Source: Candidatus Aenigmatarchaeota archaeon (GTDB lineage: Archaea > Aenigmatarchaeota > Aenigmatarchaeia > PWEA01 > JAGHBM01). Taken from it: a stretch of 11,396 bases of DNA. Location of the stretch: NCBI GenBank assembly GCA_021160955.1, contig JAGHBM010000001.1, forward strand, positions 1 through 11,396, read 5' to 3'. The translations under genes and the position numbers were made by a program. Positions within the stretch are counted from its first letter, which is position 1; each line of letters begins with the position of its first letter. Shown here piece by piece: positions 4,631 to 11,396 of this stretch. A model generated the notes under the pieces. The model did no database searches and had not been told where the DNA came from. It saw only the letters and a list, made by a program, of their open reading frames with translations.

Positions 4631-5914
4631 ATGAACGAGGAAATAGGTAGACAGCCTTCTGTGTTTTACAAGGCAGTAAAAATCCTAAGTCAGGGTTACG
4701 TGTGCAATCACTGTCTTGGTAGGCAATTTGCTCAACTTCTCTCGGGATACGATAACGAAGAACGAGGTAGGATAATAAGGAATTTTCTGGCGTTTTCCAT
4801 TGATTCTGGAGAAAAAATGAAAGTCGATATGTCCAATTTTGAGGAATTCAACTTCAGGTCTAAGGACGTTAAAAAAAGCGGTGATAAGAAAACATGCGTG
4901 ATATGCAACAACGTATTCGACGAACTCGAAACGTATGTCAAAGAGGCTGAGAAAAAACTCAAAAAAATAGGATTCGATACCTTTTTGGTCGGAACCAAGC
5001 TCCCCGACGACTTGATAATAAAGGAAGAAGAACTCTGGGAAAGCATTGGGATAGATTGGTGCGAACCATTGAAATCGGAGATAAATAGGATCGTCGGAAA
5101 AGAACTCGAGAAGAAGTTGAAAAAATCAGTGGAATTCAAATATCCCGATGTAGTTATCCTGATAAACCTAAAGAAGAAAAAAGTAGAAGTTGAAGTGAAT
5201 CCCCTTTACATCTATGGAGAGTACAACAAACTCAAGAGGGGGATACCCCAGACGAAATGGCCATCGGGTAAATACAAGACCTCCGTTGAAGAGATAATAG
5301 CAAAGCCTCTTATGAAGCAAATAGGCGGAAAAGGACATAAGTTTCACGGCTGCGGTCGTGAAGACATAGACGCAAGATGCCTCGCGTGGAGACCATTCGT
5401 TTTGGAGATTTTGGAACCAAAGAAGAGGAAGATAAACAAAAAGAAACTCATAGAGGATGTCAAGAAGACGAAAAAGGTTGAAATCAGAAACATAGAAATA
5501 GTAAACAGCGACATGGTCGAAAAGGTCAAATCTGTCAGACCGGACAAAACATACAGAGTTCTCGTCAAACTAAAAGACGATGTCAGCGAGGAAGATCTCA
5601 AGAAACTTTCAATTTTGAAGGGCAAGAGAATATATCAAGAGACTCCCACTAGAGTTCTCCACAGGAGGGCAGACCTCTTGAGAAAGAGAGTTGTAAAAGA
5701 TATAAAATGGAAGAAAGTTGGAAAAAAGAAGATAGAACTTACCATTACCGCTGAAGCAGGCACGTACATCAAAGAGTTGGTCAGCGGTGACAAGGGAAGA
5801 ACGTATCCATCTGTTGCCGAGATTCTGAGAACCGATGCAGAAGTGATTGAGCTCGACGTGATAAAAATTCACATAAACAAGAAAAAGATAGAGAAGCCTC
5901 TTGAGAACTCATAA
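4631..5914 (+). CDS. pus10: tRNA pseudouridine synthase Pus10
   Basis: The 427-residue protein has the full Pus10 layout. A zinc-binding N-terminal region has Cys25/28 (CNHCLGRQFAQLL) and Cys89/92 (CVIC). A THUMP-like region of about residues 100-220 contains KFKYPDVVILINLK-type strands. The catalytic core begins near residue 220, with HGCGREDIDARCLAWRPFV at about residues 239-257; by analogy to the GRTD motif of TruA, Asp245 is the likely catalytic nucleophile. The later conserved segments RVLHRRADLLRKR and AGTYIKELVSGDKGRTYPS complete the domain. Archaeal Pus10 makes pseudouridine at positions 54 and/or 55 in the T-arm of tRNA. The loop after the catalytic motif (CLAWRPF) is one residue shorter than the LGxGRPF form often seen. 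The 3' end overlaps the convergent 126-residue gene by six bases. Confidence 0.95.
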   Translation: MNEEIGRQPSVFYKAVKILSQGYVCNHCLGRQFAQLLSGYDNEERGRIIRNFLAFSIDSGEKMKVDMSNFEEFNFRSKDVKKSGDKKTCVICNNVFDELETYVKEAEKKLKKIGFDTFLVGTKLPDDLIIKEEELWESIGIDWCEPLKSEINRIVGKELEKKLKKSVEFKYPDVVILINLKKKKVEVEVNPLYIYGEYNKLKRGIPQTKWPSGKYKTSVEEIIAKPLMKQIGGKGHKFHGCGREDIDARCLAWRPFVLEILEPKKRKINKKKLIEDVKKTKKVEIRNIEIVNSDMVEKVKSVRPDKTYRVLVKLKDDVSEEDLKKLSILKGKRIYQETPTRVLHRRADLLRKRVVKDIKWKKVGKKKIELTITAEAGTYIKELVSGDKGRTYPSVAEILRTDAEVIELDVIKIHINKKKIEKPLENS

Positions 5915-6289
5915 CAAACAATCGAGATCCGTAGAGGTTTCTCTTGGTTCTATCCATGGCATAATCTTTGAAGGTTCTTCTAACCAAAACTCATCTATAT
6001 TGTATTTTTTGGCCATCTCTTCAGCCACTTCTTTGGCCTTTTTAATGGCTCTTCTAGTTGGGTTATTGCACTGGATTACTACGGGATCTTTTTTCTCTAA
6101 ATTATGTGATGCCACAACTACAGCACCTTCTGGAACCTTGTAAACGAGATGCTTTGGTGTGGGCAATCCTTGGTGTATTTTTGGATCCAATTCATATGAT
6201 TTTACTATTTCTACTTCTTCTATTTTTCCTCTTTTGTTAATCAAAATCGGATCGAACACCGGTCCACGACATTCGGCATATCTTTCCAT
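5909..6289 (-). CDS. Unrecognised conserved-looking 126-residue protein
   Basis: The product begins MERYAECRGPVFDPILINKR and continues with a mixed alpha/beta pattern: a strand pair KIEEVEIVKSYELD, a loop GLPTPKHLVYKVPEGAVVVA with several Pro, then NPTRRAIKKAKEVAEEMAKK as an amphipathic helix near residues 79-98. There are three Cys (7, 74 and near the C-terminus), not arranged as a zinc finger. No signal or TM segment is seen. The ATG at 6289 follows GGTGAT (minus strand, 6292-6298). A TATA-like box at 6319-6326 lies at the right distance for a short-leader transcript. It converges on pus10 with a six-base overlap, which by itself says nothing on function. I do not recognise the family. Confidence 0.75.
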   Translation of the reverse strand: MERYAECRGPVFDPILINKRGKIEEVEIVKSYELDPKIHQGLPTPKHLVYKVPEGAVVVASHNLEKKDPVVIQCNNPTRRAIKKAKEVAEEMAKKYNIDEFWLEEPSKIMPWIEPRETSTDLDCLL

Positions 6290-6318
6290 AAAATCACCAA
6301 TTAATAATTTCTCGTTAA

Positions 6319-6326
6319 ATTTTAAA
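6319..6326 (-). promoter_or_regulatory. TATA-like box of the 126-residue gene
   Basis: The minus strand reads TTTAAAAT here, about 26 bases before a predicted start near 6296, leaving a leader of about seven bases that includes part of the GGTGAT site. The flanking 6300-6379 region is AT-rich intergenic DNA with no gene. Confidence 0.4.
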
Positions 6327-6379
6327 TACTTAACACTTTTTAATCATCTGTAAGTAGTTAATATTTACTTTACAATGGT

Positions 6380-6586
6380 TTAGATTTCCCCGCTACCACT
6401 CTGATGATTTCTGTAGTAGTTCATGACCTCTACGAAATGCTTCCTGCAGAAGTACATCACACTTGCCGGTTTCTTTTTGAATCTGCGTTCGATGTAGTCC
6501 TTGATAACCCAGGAATTTGGAAGAAATTCAACGTCGAGTTCGATGAGATCTTCATATTCTTTTTTGTAAAAAGGTCCATCGCACAA
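6380..6586 (-). CDS. Unrecognised 68-residue ORF, possibly 5' truncated
   Basis: From TTG at 6586 the product starts MCDGPFYKKEYEDLIELDVE, continues FLPNSWVIKDYIERRFKKKP and ends with ASVMYFCRKHFVEVMNYYR and a polar tail. Cys2, Cys47 and His50 could bind metal, but no standard motif is formed. Codon use (TAC, GAC, ATC, CTC, AGA) matches the genes to the left rather than the AT-rich efflux operon to the right. GGTGGG seven bases before the TTG is a weak SD site. The frame stays open upstream, reading KFWWVLLCDGPFY, without any ATG/GTG/TTG, and runs into the end of the RND gene. The N-terminus may therefore have been lost when the efflux operon arrived, or TTG is the true start. Confidence 0.5.
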   Translation of the reverse strand: MCDGPFYKKEYEDLIELDVEFLPNSWVIKDYIERRFKKKPASVMYFCRKHFVEVMNYYRNHQSGSGEI

Positions 6587-6627
6587 GAGAACCCACCAAA
6601 ATTTTGTAAGAAGTAAAATAAATAATT

Positions 6628-8334
6628 TTATTTCTTTATTTTTAACTTTTCACTGATAATCAATACAGATGGTATTACTGTAACCGCCGCGATAAAACAG
6701 AACAAAACACCAAATGACATCATATTTCCTAAATCTGCCAATAGGGTCAATTGTCCTAAAGACATGGCCCTGAAACCTATTAAAGCTGCCAATGTTGTTA
6801 TAAGCATGGGTGTAAATACGTTTGAAAGTGTTATTTTCATCGCTTTTTCTATTTTATGTTTTTTTCTTTCCTGCCTGAATCTGTTTACAACTTGAATGCC
6901 AAAATCTATTCCTATTCCCATAATCATTGATATGCCACCTGACATTGTAGAATTTATAGGCATTCCTGATAAACCCAAAACTCCATAAACCCATATTATT
7001 CCAAATCCAATTGCAAGCAAAGAAATTATACCATATCTTAAAGAAAGGAAAAGCAAACACACAACTATAAAAATCCCTATCAAAGAAAACATTGAAGTTT
7101 TTTGCATAGTTGGCTTTACCTGATTTTTCAACTCTTTTGATATTACAGGACTTCCAGTCAGTCCAACATCCAATCCTGCAGGCTTTTTTGTCTCACTGAT
7201 TATATGTTCAAGATCATCAATAAATTCCTCCTTTTTTTCTTCATTCATTTCTGCTAGGTTTATTCTTATAATGGTTGTTGTATAATCATCACTTACATAA
7301 TATTTGAATTGATTTAACTTCATCGGTTTCTCATTCTTTTCTCCCCCCTCATACAACTCCAGATATTTGTGAATCTCGTCTAAACCAGAGCTTATTCCAG
7401 AAACACCTTCTTTTAAGTTAGAAGTGAGATTTTCAAGTAACAAACTTGCATTTTTCATTTCTTCAATCCCAGAAGAAATATTTTCAAGAGCATTTGCCAT
7501 TCCATTTAATGATGTTGATAATTGTTGCATCCCCTCATGTGCTTCTGCCATTTGAGTGGTCATCGTATTTAATCCCTGCTTTAATCCTTCTAAATAACCG
7601 ACTATCTCCATTTTTTCAGATTGTGTAGCATTTGATTGTTGTACTAAATTTTCTATTTGGTCAACTAGAGAAATAGTCTGAGTTATCTGGGTTAAATCTT
7701 GCTCCTGGTTCATACCTTCTGCTATCGATAGAAGAGCATATCGAATTTGATCTAAAGCCACAGATGATCCATTCAATCCATAAGTCATGCCTCCTATAAT
7801 TTGCTCTTCCGCTGACATACCCTCTTCTATGCCTTCCAATCCTTCGGAGAATTGAGACAGTGCCTCTGGCAGATCTAAAGAAGATTGGTCGATGACAATC
7901 TCTTTATTCATGAGCTCAATGATTTTCGATTTTGTTTTTGGTAAATGCCCAGAGTTCATCTCCTTCAGAATATCAGAAGCTCCTGTTATAGAAACAACAC
8001 CCTGTATTTTTCTTATTTTTTGCTCAAGGATATCGATATATTCAACAACCTCCGGATTGCGAATATCTCTAATCTCGTTAGAATTTGCATATTTCGGACT
8101 TATTTCAACAACAACCATTACGGATTCACCCGAAGTCCCAAATTCATCACCAATATAGTTTATTGCATTTATTTCTTCTACATTCTCCGGAAGCATATCT
8201 TTATACGACATACCCTCCGTTTTAACGAGGCTCATCCCAACAAATGAAATTAGAGTAAACACTATCATAACTCCCAAAATTATATGAGGCTTTTTTGCCA
8301 CAAATTCAGCATATCTTTCAATTATTTTTTTCAT
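6628..8334 (-). CDS. RND/MMPL (HAE3-like) transporter subunit, long half
   Basis: The 568-residue protein is one half of an RND pump. TM1 lies near residues 17-37, an extracytoplasmic domain at 38-412, and five more helices cluster at about 413-430, 434-453, 464-484, 508-527 and 535-560. GGISMIMGIGIDFGIQVVNR in the third of these places Asp477 where RND/MMPL proteins carry a proton-relay acid. The middle of the extracytoplasmic domain, about 135-335, is an extra Gln/Ser/Leu-rich helical stretch with heptad-like spacing (NALENISSGIEEMKNASLLL), expected to form a long coiled-coil hairpin. Its start overlaps the previous half by 17 bases and follows GGAGAGG, so the two are coupled. Full HAE3 proteins join both halves in one chain. 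Substrate unknown; lipids or amphiphiles are the usual cargo of relatives. Confidence 0.85.
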   Translation of the reverse strand: MKKIIERYAEFVAKKPHIILGVMIVFTLISFVGMSLVKTEGMSYKDMLPENVEEINAINYIGDEFGTSGESVMVVVEISPKYANSNEIRDIRNPEVVEYIDILEQKIRKIQGVVSITGASDILKEMNSGHLPKTKSKIIELMNKEIVIDQSSLDLPEALSQFSEGLEGIEEGMSAEEQIIGGMTYGLNGSSVALDQIRYALLSIAEGMNQEQDLTQITQTISLVDQIENLVQQSNATQSEKMEIVGYLEGLKQGLNTMTTQMAEAHEGMQQLSTSLNGMANALENISSGIEEMKNASLLLENLTSNLKEGVSGISSGLDEIHKYLELYEGGEKNEKPMKLNQFKYYVSDDYTTTIIRINLAEMNEEKKEEFIDDLEHIISETKKPAGLDVGLTGSPVISKELKNQVKPTMQKTSMFSLIGIFIVVCLLFLSLRYGIISLLAIGFGIIWVYGVLGLSGMPINSTMSGGISMIMGIGIDFGIQVVNRFRQERKKHKIEKAMKITLSNVFTPMLITTLAALIGFRAMSLGQLTLLADLGNMMSFGVLFCFIAAVTVIPSVLIISEKLKIKK

Positions 8335-9484
8335 GCTTCAAACCTCTCCTAAGGAGTTTTAATTCAAATTTTTCTGCTTTCTCGATAAACCTTTCTTCAA
8401 TCAATATGATGGCAGGTGACACAACAACGGTCGCGAATAAAATACAGAAAATTCCTAAAGCAAGTGTTTCTCCAAGATGCCGAATCATAGGCATTGAAGC
8501 AAGCAATAAGGCAAGAAAACCAACTATGGTAGTTGTTCCAGAACCTATAATCCCTGAACCAACAGAGGGCAATGCTGTAATTAACGCCTTTTTTTGATTC
8601 TTGCCCTTTTCTCTTTCTTCCTCATACCTTTCCACTAAGAAAATTCCATATTCTGTACCCAAACCTAAAATCATCGCTCCTATACCGACGGTTGCTACTG
8701 ACAATGGAGTATTAAGCCATCCCATAAGACCAAGGGTCCACGTGAGACCTAAAATCAAAGGGGTGAAAACAAGAATGCCCTTTGTGAAAGACCTTTTTAT
8801 TAAAATGAGTAAGAACAGAATTATAATTGCAGCAATGCCCATAGTAAAAATCATATCGTGTTCAAGCATTTTCATTAAAACAACCCTTATAGGAGGATTT
8901 CCAGTGACTGTAATGTCAATACACGCAGGTTTCTCTACACTCTTTATATCTCCTTTGATTTTCGAAACAAAGTGGTTAATTTTTTCCTCACTGCTCCCCA
9001 AATCTGCCGAAATTATCATTAAAGTTGAAGAATAATCTTTATTGAAAAACATCTCACTATTTGGTATTTTTGCAAAAATTTGTTTTATCAGTTCTATATT
9101 ATCAGGGACTTTTTCAGAATATACGAAAAAAGAGCCAGCAGATTGAACAGAGCTCACGGAGGGTTCCTTTTTTATTTCATTCTCAATACCAACAAGCATT
9201 CTAATTACTTTTGGATCTCTTATATCTTTGGGTGCATTTTCAAGTTTGCAATTCTTATCCAATTTTATCAGAACCATTACAGTATCTGCTCCACCAAACT
9301 TGTCAGAAATCTTATTCTGAAGCTTTATCACATCCAAATTCTGGGGCAGTTCTTTGTTTATATCTGTTTGTAAATGTATATTTTGGATACCCAACCCTAT
9401 TGCCATTGTTAAAATTACAGTTATCATAAAAATCAGAGATGAATATTTATACTGAAACCTAGCAAGATTTTTTAGAATATCCAT
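8318..9484 (-). CDS. RND/MMPL (HAE3-like) transporter subunit, short half
   Basis: The 388-residue protein has TM1 near residues 16-34, a compact extracytoplasmic domain at about 35-208 and five clustered helices at about 211-229, 235-255, 262-284, 308-332 and 341-362. VGIGAMILGLGTEYGIFLVE in the TM4-equivalent helix carries Glu278-Tyr279 at the position of the proton-relay Asp-Tyr of MMPL proteins. SVGSGIIGSGTTTIVGFLAL is the typical TM5-equivalent segment. The C-terminus is a basic tail. The ATG at 9484 lies three bases after the PadR stop and follows AAGGTGTGAG. With the next gene it makes a complete 12-helix RND unit, so a heterodimer (or higher assembly) is likely in the cytoplasmic membrane. 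Confidence 0.87.
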   Translation of the reverse strand: MDILKNLARFQYKYSSLIFMITVILTMAIGLGIQNIHLQTDINKELPQNLDVIKLQNKISDKFGGADTVMVLIKLDKNCKLENAPKDIRDPKVIRMLVGIENEIKKEPSVSSVQSAGSFFVYSEKVPDNIELIKQIFAKIPNSEMFFNKDYSSTLMIISADLGSSEEKINHFVSKIKGDIKSVEKPACIDITVTGNPPIRVVLMKMLEHDMIFTMGIAAIIILFLLILIKRSFTKGILVFTPLILGLTWTLGLMGWLNTPLSVATVGIGAMILGLGTEYGIFLVERYEEEREKGKNQKKALITALPSVGSGIIGSGTTTIVGFLALLLASMPMIRHLGETLALGIFCILFATVVVSPAIILIEERFIEKAEKFELKLLRRGLKHEKNN

Positions 9485-9487
9485 TTC

Positions 9488-10021
9488 TCACACCTTCATC
9501 TTTACTATTTCTCTCAACTTACGATTTGTTTCTTTTAGAATTTTTGCTGCCTCAAAGCATTTTTTAGGCTGATCTGAGACCTTAATGATCAGATTAAACA
9601 TATTATTCATTTGAACAACTAAGGGACTTGCTTTTTGCTTTTTTCTGATATTTTCAAAAAATTTTTCAAGCTCCGATTTATCTATATTTAAAATCTCTCC
9701 AAGTATCTTACTCATTTTGTCTTTCATTGCCTGTTCAAATCCTTTGATTTCCTTAGAGATTTTCAATCCTTTCTTGGTCAACACATATCTTTTTTTTCTT
9801 CCATCTTCAACTTCTTTTATCAAACCCTTTTTAGTTAAAGAATGTAAAGCTGGATATATTGTTCCGGGCGAAGGTTTCCAGAATTTTGTTTTCTCTTTAA
9901 TTTTCTTCATAATTTTGTAGCCGTGCAATGATTCATCTCTAAGAAGCAACAAAATATATGACTCTAAAAAACCTCTAGGTACAATCTGAGTTAAATTATT
10001 TCTTGATTTTTTTCCGTCCAT
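9488..10021 (-). CDS. PadR-family transcriptional regulator of the efflux operon
   Basis: The product of 177 residues, from ATG at 10021, has a PadR winged helix. Signature pieces are PRGFLESYILLLLRDESLHG, YKIMKKIKEKTKFWKPSPGT, IYPALHSLTKKGLIKEVEDG and RKKRYVLTKKGLK. The C-terminal half, about residues 90-177, is long helical sequence of the kind that dimerises and senses ligands in the longer PadR members. ATG 10021 is preferred over GTG 10030 because a GGTG site precedes it. It overlaps the 3' end of the COG1361 gene by 26 bases and lies three bases before the first RND gene, so it is cotranscribed with the pump. PadR proteins commonly repress neighbouring efflux genes and release on drug binding; this assignment is by family and context. 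Confidence 0.88.
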   Translation of the reverse strand: MDGKKSRNNLTQIVPRGFLESYILLLLRDESLHGYKIMKKIKEKTKFWKPSPGTIYPALHSLTKKGLIKEVEDGRKKRYVLTKKGLKISKEIKGFEQAMKDKMSKILGEILNIDKSELEKFFENIRKKQKASPLVVQMNNMFNLIIKVSDQPKKCFEAAKILKETNRKLREIVKMKV

Positions 10022-11255
10022 AATATACACCGGATAATATCACAAAAACAACAAAAAGAATTCCCAAGAAAAACAATTTTGAATCTCTTTTCTTCATTTC
10101 CACCTTGATTGGTATTTGTTTTTCAACAATTTTAACCTCGTCACCAATGAGATATCTTATTTCTGCTTTTAAAAAATAGGTTTTTAGATTGGCGTTATCA
10201 TTTACATCAAATCTGAAAACAGTCTCACCACTTTGGTTCGGTTTAAGATTTCCTATGTAATCGTACTTTTCATCAAAATCAAAAGGTTGGTCACTTTGCT
10301 TGTAAATCTTAACAGAAACAGTTTTTGCCTCTTTAAATCCTACATTTTTTATTGTTAACCTTAATGATGCCTTGTCCCCCTGAGATAATTTATCGGGATT
10401 TGTACTTACATTTTCAATTTCAAATAACGGCAAAGGTTTTACAACAATGTTAACATCCAATGTTTGATTTTTATATTCTTTTCTATTGTTATTGGAATCT
10501 TTGTATTTTATAATAAGTTTTGCTTTGTAATTTCCCGGAACGGTTTTTTTATCAATGTCAATATAATACTCCGCAGTTTTGCTTTCCCCTTCCTTAATTG
10601 TTCCAAGATTTGCTATGTTGGAGTAACTTTCACTTGGTGTAATTCCTTTAGGTAATATAAGCTCCGATGTTACGAGTTCCGCATCACCTGTGCCTATATT
10701 TTGAATTTCTACGGAAAGTTTATTTTCTTCCGAGTCGGGAAAGAGTTTTGTAGGATCTGATACTATAGAACCTATTGCAAATTCTGGAATTTTTGATTCT
10801 ACGTAAATCTCAAATTTATGAATTGTCCAACTGTCTGAATTTTCTGTTCGGCATTTTATTTTCATTTCATTCCATCCTTCTACAGCATTGGAATCAACTC
10901 TTAATTTGTATTGAAGAATTACTTCCTTTGTTCCAGGCAATCTTCCAATATTTCTGGTTGCATTTTCGTTAGGATCTAAAGAGAAAGGATATTCTGGTAA
11001 TAGTACACACGTAACATCCTTAGCTTCTTCTGTTCCAATGTTTTCAATCTTTACCCATAAATCCATATATTTACCTGCTTCTGCCGGATATGGATCGTAC
11101 TTTAGCTCCTGAATTTGCAAAACAGTGGAACCGAAAATGTAGGCATGAGCATAATTTGTTGAATTTACCAATGCAGATATGACAATTAACATTACTATTG
11201 AAAGTTTCAAAACTTGTTTTCTATCCATTTTCTTCAATATATCGATTCGATACAT
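9996..11255 (-). CDS. COG1361-type S-layer/CARDB-repeat membrane protein
   Basis: The 419-residue protein has a hydrophobic N-terminal segment at about residues 16-38 acting as signal or anchor, then three beta-sandwich repeats at roughly 45-150, 155-275 and 280-390. Each carries the NEW3/CARDB-like pattern seen in VKIENIGTEEAKDV, VEIQNIGTGDAELV and LTIKNVGFKEAKTV. A C-terminal TM helix, about 395-411, is followed by the basic tail GRKKIKK, so the repeats face outside. Several N-x-S/T sites are present. It is first in the operon with PadR and the RND halves. COG1361 proteins next to archaeal RND pumps suggest a periplasm-like-space partner, comparable in position to a membrane-fusion adaptor; this is inference. 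ATG 11255 fits a leaderless promoter; ATG 11228 is an alternative. Confidence 0.82.
   Translation of the reverse strand: MYRIDILKKMDRKQVLKLSIVMLIVISALVNSTNYAHAYIFGSTVLQIQELKYDPYPAEAGKYMDLWVKIENIGTEEAKDVTCVLLPEYPFSLDPNENATRNIGRLPGTKEVILQYKLRVDSNAVEGWNEMKIKCRTENSDSWTIHKFEIYVESKIPEFAIGSIVSDPTKLFPDSEENKLSVEIQNIGTGDAELVTSELILPKGITPSESYSNIANLGTIKEGESKTAEYYIDIDKKTVPGNYKAKLIIKYKDSNNNRKEYKNQTLDVNIVVKPLPLFEIENVSTNPDKLSQGDKASLRLTIKNVGFKEAKTVSVKIYKQSDQPFDFDEKYDYIGNLKPNQSGETVFRFDVNDNANLKTYFLKAEIRYLIGDEVKIVEKQIPIKVEMKKRDSKLFFLGILFVVFVILSGVYYGRKKIKK
11240..11252 (-). promoter_or_regulatory. 13-bp palindrome at the start of the efflux operon, candidate operator
   Basis: TATCGATTCGATA is a perfect inverted repeat of TATCGA and TCGATA around one base. 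It overlaps codons 2 to 6 of the first gene and, if the transcript is leaderless, the first transcribed bases. This is a plausible place for PadR binding, but the sequence also simply encodes Tyr-Arg-Ile-Asp, so support is limited. Confidence 0.3.
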
Positions 11256-11279
11256 AGTCTTATATTTTAAAACTAAAAG

Positions 11280-11287
11280 TATTTAAA
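11280..11287 (-). promoter_or_regulatory. TATA box of the COG1361-PadR-RND operon (leaderless)
   Basis: The minus strand reads ATTTAAATA around this position, with a purine-rich AAAGAAAC stretch just upstream as possible BRE. Its centre is about 26 bases before a start at 11255-11257, matching the ATG at 11255. A second TATA-like run at 11262-11272 would put the start near 11241, inside the gene. Confidence 0.55.
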
Positions 11288-11396
11288 TGTTTCTTTAACC
11301 CCTCACCAAAATAAAACCTCTGTATCCGAATCACTGACATATAGTAACGTATCTACAGCATTTTACGAAGTTTGCGGCAACAAAATTTTGACTGAA
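11288..11396. other. Right-edge intergenic sequence
   Basis: These roughly 110 bases upstream of the efflux operon promoter hold no clear gene. Short open stretches run off the right edge on the minus strand (one ends at a TGA and one at a TAG within 70 bases) and could be the tail of a gene outside the window. They are too short to call. Confidence 0.4.

Noticed and set aside
4732..5139. 135-residue minus-strand open frame
   Set aside because: It is antisense to pus10 and Ser/Phe-rich, as expected of the complement of Lys/Glu-rich coding sequence.
6350..6373. Imperfect inverted repeat GTAAGTA ... TACTTTAC in the spacer
   Set aside because: The arms mismatch and the region is very AT-rich; it is not clearly a terminator or an operator.
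8601..9035. 144-residue plus-strand open frame
   Set aside because: It lies wholly antisense to the short RND subunit, whose family identity is clear; no SD site or promoter supports it.
11300..11396. Tail of a minus-strand gene entering from the right edge
   Set aside because: The open stretches are only about 14 to 21 codons before stops and show no recognisable motif.
1..11396. CRISPR arrays, transposase genes and attachment-site repeats
   Set aside because: No regularly spaced repeats, transposase motifs or flanking direct repeats were seen.

Overview
The window is archaeal chromosome. It carries an archaeal-type Pus10 tRNA pseudouridine synthase, a DUF134 regulator and a COG1361 S-layer-type protein. 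TATA-like boxes sit about 26 bases upstream of start codons that lack a Shine-Dalgarno site (feoA, pus10, the COG1361 gene), which is the layout of leaderless archaeal promoters. Strong GGAGGTGA-type sites precede many genes inside operons. Arg is mostly AGA/AGG and Ile often ATA. The phylum cannot be fixed from these genes alone. No rRNA, tRNA, CRISPR array or insertion sequence was seen.

Region 1 (1-3149, + strand) is a compact metal-related gene cluster: a DUF5320-type Gly/Met/Arg-rich small protein, a DUF318/ArsP-like permease split into two ATGA-overlapping half genes, a NifX/NifB-type cofactor-binding protein, a DUF134 regulator with a C-terminal zinc ribbon that appears to start at ATT, then FeoA, a short DtxR/MntR-type repressor lacking an SH3 domain, a second small Gly/Arg-rich protein, and a small zinc-ribbon gene whose frame breaks. 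A DtxR-like palindrome lies between the TATA box and the start of feoA. The simplest reading is a metal-sensing and transport module controlled by the DtxR-type protein and perhaps by DUF134. The metal and the direction of transport are not known.

Region 2 (3165-6586) holds ordinary archaeal genes and orphans. A minus-strand pair encodes an HD-superfamily-like protein lacking the Asp of its HD motif and a zinc-ribbon/Hsp20-CS protein. An uncertain 78-residue ORF (or structured RNA) precedes leaderless pus10. An unrecognised 126-residue protein converges on pus10, and an unrecognised 68-residue ORF follows.

Region 3 (6628-11255, minus strand) is a four-gene efflux operon read from right to left: a membrane-anchored COG1361 protein with repeated beta-sandwich domains, a PadR-family regulator, and two half-size RND/MMPL (HAE3-like) transporter subunits. 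The genes overlap or nearly touch. Each RND half has one TM helix, an extracytoplasmic domain and five more helices, so the pair probably forms one heterodimeric pump. The second half has a much longer helical extracytoplasmic insert. Codon use looks more AT-rich than in regions 1-2, suggesting a transferred cassette.

The points most worth following are the ATT start next to an ATG-TAA start-stop pair, the metal module as a whole, the broken zinc-ribbon gene, and the asymmetric split RND pump with its COG1361 partner.
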